From the IMG/VR virus record IMGVR_UViG_3300044716_000609, positions 1-24,206 of that record: 24,206 bases of DNA. One strand, written 5' to 3'. Positions 20,019-24,206 of the stretch are shown here, in pieces; position 1 is the stretch's first letter, and the number at the start of each line of letters is the position of its first letter. A program made the position numbers and the translations under genes. The DNA is from a virus. The notes under the pieces were generated by a model. It worked only from the letters and a program-made list of their open reading frames with translations, did not search any database and was not told the DNA's origin.

Positions 20019-20510
20019 TCAATTAAATTTGTTCTCTAGGTTATTGAAAACGGAATCATCAAAACTAAAATCTTCAGAGTTTTCTTGTTCATCAGTTTCT
20101 TGTTCCGATGTTTCTTCGTTTGAATTTTCATCTTCGGAAGATTCATTCTCTGTAGAATCTTCATCATTTTTCTCTTCAAATGGAGAGAAAGATTTTCTTT
20201 CTTTTATAAAGAATTTTATAAATTCGTTAGCATTGAATTCGACTGGACTTTTCTTATCAAAATTATGCTTTAAGTTGTTTTCTATTATAGATTTAATTTT
20301 AGAAATGGTAAAACGATTTTCTTCATTATCTTGTTTTAAAAATTCTAAAATTTTTGAATATATAGGTTTACTTAAATTATCATCGGACATTTTTTCGATA
20401 TAATTTTCAATATCATCAAAATCCAATGAAATTTCTTTGGAATGATCTGTCTTTGGTCTTCCTTCTAAAAGGGTTTCTAAATAGTTTTCAACTAAAATGT
20501 CAAATTTCAT
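20019..20510 (-). CDS. Acidic protein with a candidate capsid-targeting N-terminus
   Basis: 163 residues, no known family. It begins MKFDILVENYLETLLE-G, ending in the L-L-E (14-16) expected at a gp21 cut site and closely matching the start of the gene at 83. The middle is helical. Residues about 110-163 are extremely acidic, with runs of Glu, Asp, Ser and Asn. A mature acidic internal head protein or a DNA mimic would both fit. It follows the kinase gene by 8 bases and precedes primase by 30. Confidence 0.75.
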   Translation of the reverse strand: MKFDILVENYLETLLEGRPKTDHSKEISLDFDDIENYIEKMSDDNLSKPIYSKILEFLKQDNEENRFTISKIKSIIENNLKHNFDKKSPVEFNANEFIKFFIKERKSFSPFEEKNDEDSTENESSEDENSNEETSEQETDEQENSEDFSFDDSVFNNLENKFN

Positions 20511-20518
20511 ACCAATAT

Positions 20519-21169
20519 TTACAATTTAAATGTAGCAGGTACGATATCTGATATTAAACTTTGCTCTTCACCAAATGGTTTACCTTCTTTAGTAATATAA
20601 AGTTCGGTCATTTTAATTCTTTGCTCTGGATTACCAAAAATTTCAATCAAAGCAGGACATTCATTTGTAGGGAAAACTCTACCATCTGCTCGGAGATATG
20701 ATTGTTGAAATACTTTAAAGATATTATCAATTTCTTCTCTATAGATTGGATCGATATCTCTAAGTTCATTATCTTCTAATGGAACCTCGGCCACCTTTGT
20801 TAAGGGAAAGAAAAAAATAACATCAAACATTTTTAAGGTTTCCCTTACAATAAGTCTGGTTTCTTCTAGAAACCTATCAGAAACCTTTTCTTGTAAATTC
20901 AACCAAGATGAATATGCTAAATTATCCAAAACACACCTATCCAAAATAACAAAATCTTTTTTTGAAGATTCTATAGTTTGATCTACTAGAAAATTTAGTA
21001 TTTGTTTTTGAGACTCTTCTGTTCCATCTTTGCTGTGTCTGATTTTATCGTTCTTGATCAAATCTCTATAAGAAGATTGTGACGTTTCATACATAGGCCA
21101 ATTTTTTAAAAAATCTTGAACATATGTTGTTTTTCCTGTACTGTGAGTTCCTACTGTTGCTATTTTCAT
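20519..21169 (-). CDS. P-loop ATPase/nucleoside kinase-like protein (AAA_28/NadR-like)
   Basis: 216 residues. Walker A is GTHSTGKT (7-14) at the very N-terminus. A Walker B-like VILDRCVLDNLAYSSW (about 74-89) has the D-R-x-x-x-D-N pattern of nucleotide kinases. RLIVRETLKMFDVIFFFPLT is followed by an acidic E-D-N-E-L-R-D lid-like segment. This is the layout of NadR-type ribosylnicotinamide kinase and related AAA_28 proteins common in phages. The substrate is unknown; nucleotide or NAD precursor metabolism is possible. It sits 7 bases after the gene at 21431. Confidence 0.8.
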   Translation of the reverse strand: MKIATVGTHSTGKTTYVQDFLKNWPMYETSQSSYRDLIKNDKIRHSKDGTEESQKQILNFLVDQTIESSKKDFVILDRCVLDNLAYSSWLNLQEKVSDRFLEETRLIVRETLKMFDVIFFFPLTKVAEVPLEDNELRDIDPIYREEIDNIFKVFQQSYLRADGRVFPTNECPALIEIFGNPEQRIKMTELYITKEGKPFGEEQSLISDIVPATFKL

Positions 21170-21176
21170 ATAGTTT

Positions 21177-21431
21177 TTATTTTTTTAATTCTGGAAAGTA
21201 ATTTAAAATATCTTCCGTATTTTCTTCTGAAAATACGGAATTTTCAATCTGAGAAATATATAAATTCTCTGTTGGTATATTAGTATATTGTAATCTTAAT
21301 TTTTTGCATATTTCTACCATTTTAGAAATATCTTCTTTATACCAATCTGCACAAATATCAACAGAAGATGAGAAAAGTAAAGATTCTAATATATATTTTA
21401 ATTCTTCTTGGGAAAGTTTTAATTCGATCAT
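21177..21431 (-). CDS. Small hypothetical protein
   Basis: 84 residues, unrecognised. Helical, starting MIELKLSQEELKYILESLLF, with Cys residues at about 27 and 42 and an acidic end. The SQEELKYILESL start is a common helical opening of small phage proteins that describes no function. It lies between two other minus-strand genes with gaps of 38 and 7 bases. Confidence 0.7.
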   Translation of the reverse strand: MIELKLSQEELKYILESLLFSSSVDICADWYKEDISKMVEICKKLRLQYTNIPTENLYISQIENSVFSEENTEDILNYFPELKK

Positions 21432-21469
21432 TAAAACTAATATATCATAAAATTAAAATAAATCAAATA

Positions 21470-21817
21470 TTAAAAGCTATTTTCTGGAAAATTTGATTGT
21501 GTACTATCTAAAAATGATTGAAGTGTTTTTTCTGCTTCTTTTGGTTCTGTTTCTATTTTTTTTTCTAAATCAGACAAATTGTTTCTTTTGTCTGTATCGT
21601 TTTTATATGCCATAATCAATGCTTTTTGAACCATTAAAAGCAATGCTTTATATTTTTCTTCATTTAAATCAATAGTTTCTTCTGTTGGTAATTCGGTATC
21701 TAATACTTCAGTAGGTTGAGATTGTTCAACAGAAGGATCTTCTGCCATCATTTCATCAGCTTGTTGTTCTGTTAAATACTGTCTTGCTGCTTTGTCGAAT
21801 ATGTCTTTAAATTTCAT
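21470..21817 (-). CDS. Small acidic protein with a candidate capsid-targeting N-terminus
   Basis: 115 residues, family unknown. The leader MKFKDIFDKAARQYLTE ends in L-T-E (15-17), a gp21-type site, and resembles the starts at 83 and 20510. After it comes an acidic, Pro/Thr-containing stretch (18-50) and a helical C-terminal half with YKALLLMVQKALIMAY. Two perfect TATAAATA octamers lie just upstream, one exactly 6 bases before the ATG, marking it as a late gene, as would fit a packaged head protein. It is divergent from baseplate gene 6. Confidence 0.78.
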   Translation of the reverse strand: MKFKDIFDKAARQYLTEQQADEMMAEDPSVEQSQPTEVLDTELPTEETIDLNEEKYKALLLMVQKALIMAYKNDTDKRNNLSDLEKKIETEPKEAEKTLQSFLDSTQSNFPENSF

Positions 21818-21823
21818 TTTATA

Positions 21824-21831
21824 TATTTATA
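21824..21831 (-). promoter_or_regulatory. T4-type late promoter core, copy 1
   Basis: A perfect leftward TATAAATA, ending 6 bases before the ATG at 21817. It is the proximal one of a tandem pair. Confidence 0.65.
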
Positions 21832-21832
21832 T

Positions 21833-21840
21833 TATTTATA
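21833..21840 (-). promoter_or_regulatory. T4-type late promoter core, copy 2
   Basis: A second perfect leftward TATAAATA, 9 bases further upstream, in the 57-base divergent region shared with baseplate gene 6. No equally good rightward octamer is seen for gene 6, whose immediate leader is AAGTAATAATA before the ATG. Confidence 0.55.
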
Positions 21841-21874
21841 CAGTAATTTACAATATTTTGATTAAGTAATAATA

Positions 21875-23680
21875 ATGGACGAGAGTTTTATATTTAACAA
21901 AAATTCATATGTGGCATTTGATGGCACAAGTTTAAGAGATATAATCATAGATAGATTAAATCGAGGAAAAGTTTTTACCGATCAAAATTATCAAGGTTCT
22001 AATATCTCTGCTATTATAGATGTTATATCATATAGTTTTAGTAATTTATTATTTTATCTAAATAAAACATCATCGGAAAGTTTGTTTTCTGAATCTCAAT
22101 TATATGAGAACATGAATAGAATTGTCAAGCTTTTAAATTATAAGCCAGTGGGTCCACAAGGGCAAACTATTCCTGTTAAACTAACAGTGACAAATATTCC
22201 AAAAGGTAATTATATTATACCTAAGTATAGTTATATAAATGTTGGAAGTACAACATATTCATTTAATGAAGATGTATCTTTTTCCAAATTAACAGATTCT
22301 TTGGTAGAAGAAATAACCATACTTGATAATAAAGTAACACTAAGAGAAGGTTTTTTTCAAGAATATCCATTATATACATCTGGTGGAATAGATAATGAAA
22401 AAATTTATTTATCGGTTGATTCAAAAGTAACAGTAGACAACTTTAATATTTTTGTATATGTTAAAAAATATAATACCGACACATGGCAAAAATGGACAAG
22501 AGTACAAGATTTGTTTTTAAATAAAGCTACGGACACCGTATATGAAGTAAGATACAATGAAAATAAAAGATATGAAATAACATTTGGAGATGATATAAAC
22601 GGTAAAAAATTAGAAAAGGGAGATTCTGTTGCTATCTATTATTTAAAAATAAATCCAGATATCCAAAATGTTGGAGTTGGTGGTATGAATTTAGTTCCTA
22701 CGATATTATATAATTCCATTCAATTTACAAAAATTTTATCAGATACTGGTATAGATTCAGGAAATTATTTAAATTCAAATGGTTGTTTAAATGTAAAAAT
22801 AAGCAATGAATTTCCATCCACTGCATATTCACCAGAAGAAACTGTAGATAGCATTAGAAAAAATGCACCACAAAATTTTAAATCTCAAAATAGATTGGTA
22901 ACAGCATCAGATTATGAAATTTTTATTAAAAGCAATTATAAAAATTTAATATCTGATATTAAATTATTAAACAATGACGAATATTTAAAACAACATATAA
23001 AATATCTTTATGATAATGGATTAAAAAATCCTCAACAAGATACAAAAATATTATACAATCAAATTAAATTTGCAAATTCTTGTAATTTTAACAATTTATA
23101 TGTATACGTAATTCCTTCAAATCAAGGACAAGAATATTTGACACCATCTCAAAAAGAATTTATCTTAGAAGGACTTAAAGAAGTAAAAACCATAACAACT
23201 CAAATAATTCCAATAGATCCGGTTTATGTATATATGGATTTTTATTTAAAAAGTTCAGAAGGTTCAAGTATAAACCTAGCCGATATAAATCAAACTAAAA
23301 TTTTGATAAACAAATCATTTAACACAAGAAGAGCATCTTCGGCAATTGCATTGGAAATTAAAAAAATATTCGATGATTCTTTCTCAAGAGAAAATTCTAA
23401 ATTAGGACAAATTATAGACATATACCAAATAGCAAACAATATAGTTAATATTGATGGAGTAGATAGTATACAGACATATAGATCTGATATAAATCTAACT
23501 ATAGACGGTTTATCTTTTGTTGTTTGGAATCCAACATATCCAGAAACCGATGTTAATGTGTTTACACAAAATTTAACAATAGAAAATTTCAAATTTCCTA
23601 TTTTTAACAATATAGAAAATATTTTAGATAGAATAGAAATAGTAGAAAAATCAAATAGTATAAAAATTGCAGATTTTTAA
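21875..23680 (+). CDS. 6: Baseplate wedge subunit, T4 gp6 family
   Basis: 601 residues (T4 gp6: 660). gp6 forms the ring that links baseplate wedges and controls the hexagon-to-star switch. Seen: the N-terminal AIIDVISYSFSNLLFYLNK block (45-64), ESQLYENMNRIVKLLNYKP, VKLTVTNIPKGNYIIPK, YEVRYNENKRYEITFGDDI, and the FKSQNRLVTASDYEIFIK segment (about 340-357). These are found in the gp6/gpJ baseplate family. It opens a rightward operon and is followed 9 bases later by a PKD-domain gene. Confidence 0.92.
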   Translation: MDESFIFNKNSYVAFDGTSLRDIIIDRLNRGKVFTDQNYQGSNISAIIDVISYSFSNLLFYLNKTSSESLFSESQLYENMNRIVKLLNYKPVGPQGQTIPVKLTVTNIPKGNYIIPKYSYINVGSTTYSFNEDVSFSKLTDSLVEEITILDNKVTLREGFFQEYPLYTSGGIDNEKIYLSVDSKVTVDNFNIFVYVKKYNTDTWQKWTRVQDLFLNKATDTVYEVRYNENKRYEITFGDDINGKKLEKGDSVAIYYLKINPDIQNVGVGGMNLVPTILYNSIQFTKILSDTGIDSGNYLNSNGCLNVKISNEFPSTAYSPEETVDSIRKNAPQNFKSQNRLVTASDYEIFIKSNYKNLISDIKLLNNDEYLKQHIKYLYDNGLKNPQQDTKILYNQIKFANSCNFNNLYVYVIPSNQGQEYLTPSQKEFILEGLKEVKTITTQIIPIDPVYVYMDFYLKSSEGSSINLADINQTKILINKSFNTRRASSAIALEIKKIFDDSFSRENSKLGQIIDIYQIANNIVNIDGVDSIQTYRSDINLTIDGLSFVVWNPTYPETDVNVFTQNLTIENFKFPIFNNIENILDRIEIVEKSNSIKIADF

Positions 23681-23689
23681 TATATTTTT

Positions 23690-24206
23690 ATGGGAAGTTT
23701 ATCGATCAATTTAAATAGAGAAACGGGATATACTAAGGCTACTAATTTTAGTGTATCTGTAAGTTATGCACAATTAGACGAGTTAATAAAAATAAAATGG
23801 AATTTTGGTGATGGTGCTATCATATATGATAAAAAAGAATTGGATCACAACTATGCCGTACCCGGTCAATATGATATAAATCTATTTGCATTTACAAATA
23901 CTGATGTTTTAACAGCAAAAAGAACAGTAAAAGTAGAAAATTATGTAAAAGATTCTGTATATTTTAATGAAATTCCACCTCCAGCATTTGCAGGACATAT
24001 AAATCGTTATCCATTTAGATTAGAAATAACCACAGCATCTGTTGGTGAAAATATTATAGATTTACATGCACAATATTCCAGATCCTATCCATACCAAGAA
24101 CCACAAAATAAATGGTCTTTTTTAAAACCACAATGGAGATTTTTGGATTTAGATGGAAATCAAATATGGAATATTAAAACTACCGATTCACCACTGAAAA
24201 TAACAG
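23690..24206 (+). CDS. PKD-domain virion protein at the gp7 position (partial, runs off the window)
   Basis: 172 codons are visible from the ATG at 23690 with no stop. Residues about 5-88 form a PKD/Ig-like domain with the hallmark KWNFGDG (37-43), DHNYAVPGQYDINLF and TVKVENY. The next part (about 90-172), with FAGHINRYPFRLEI and SFLKPQWRFLDLDGNQIW, is a different domain. In T4, gene 7 (baseplate wedge) directly follows gene 6, so this may be the start of a gp7-like protein. I cannot confirm that from the visible part. Confidence 0.8.
   Translation, partial: MGSLSINLNRETGYTKATNFSVSVSYAQLDELIKIKWNFGDGAIIYDKKELDHNYAVPGQYDINLFAFTNTDVLTAKRTVKVENYVKDSVYFNEIPPPAFAGHINRYPFRLEITTASVGENIIDLHAQYSRSYPYQEPQNKWSFLKPQWRFLDLDGNQIWNIKTTDSPLKIT

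Noticed and set aside
20029-20403. Ser/Phe-rich + strand frame
   Set aside because: It is the antisense of the acidic protein at 20019-20510; GAA/GAT-rich coding gives TTC/TCx on the other strand.
1-24206. tRNA genes, integrase or attachment sites
   Set aside because: No cloverleaf-like sequence, recombinase frame or flanking direct repeats were seen. Gaps between genes are too short to hide a tRNA almost everywhere.

Overview
The window is a piece of a T4-type contractile-tailed phage (Caudoviricetes). Recognisable relatives of T4 gp23, gp22, gp21, gp4, gp13, gp20, gp15, gp62, gp61 and gp6 are present, plus a probable gp31-like co-chaperonin. The DNA is very AT-rich, apart from the major capsid gene and a Gly/Ala-rich stretch of the portal gene. 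Genes are tightly packed: no gap exceeds about 85 bases, and there are no tRNAs, insertion sequences or CRISPR arrays. Nothing in the sequence identifies the host. Start sites are A/T-rich and mostly lack a well-placed Shine-Dalgarno sequence.

Layout. At 1-385 a + strand gene end and a small acidic-tailed protein gene run into a strong bidirectional terminator (411-444). From about 21817 down to 469 nearly everything is on the minus strand, so transcription runs right to left. The order of transcription is: small acidic proteins and a P-loop kinase (21817-20019); DNA primase gp61 (19988-19032); then, after one + strand gene (18454-19035), an operon of glycosyltransferase, clamp-loader small subunit gp62, GroES-like protein, DUF2693-like protein, two small proteins and an XPD/DinG-type helicase (18420-14333). 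Next is the virion block: a gp15-like tail completion protein with a large extension, two multi-domain Pro-Thr-linked proteins (one carrying a trypsin-like protease, leucine-rich repeats and a Calx-beta-like domain), then portal gp20, neck gp13, head-completion gp4, prohead protease gp21, a probable core protein, scaffold gp22 and major capsid gp23. At 21875-24206 the + strand carries baseplate wedge gp6 and the start of a PKD-domain protein.

How the genes work together. The left half is a head-assembly line: portal, scaffold, core, protease and capsid, followed by neck and head completion. Several small proteins in the window begin with a short segment ending in (L/I)-x-E, the T4 gp21 cleavage signature. 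This suggests that they are packaged internal head proteins. The replication genes (primase, clamp loader subunit, helicase) sit together upstream. TATAAATA-like octamers, the T4 late-promoter core, lie 6-8 bases before several starts, which would give nearly leaderless late transcripts. The least usual part is 7476-14315, where three adjacent virion genes share (Pro-Thr)n linkers and interchangeable domains.
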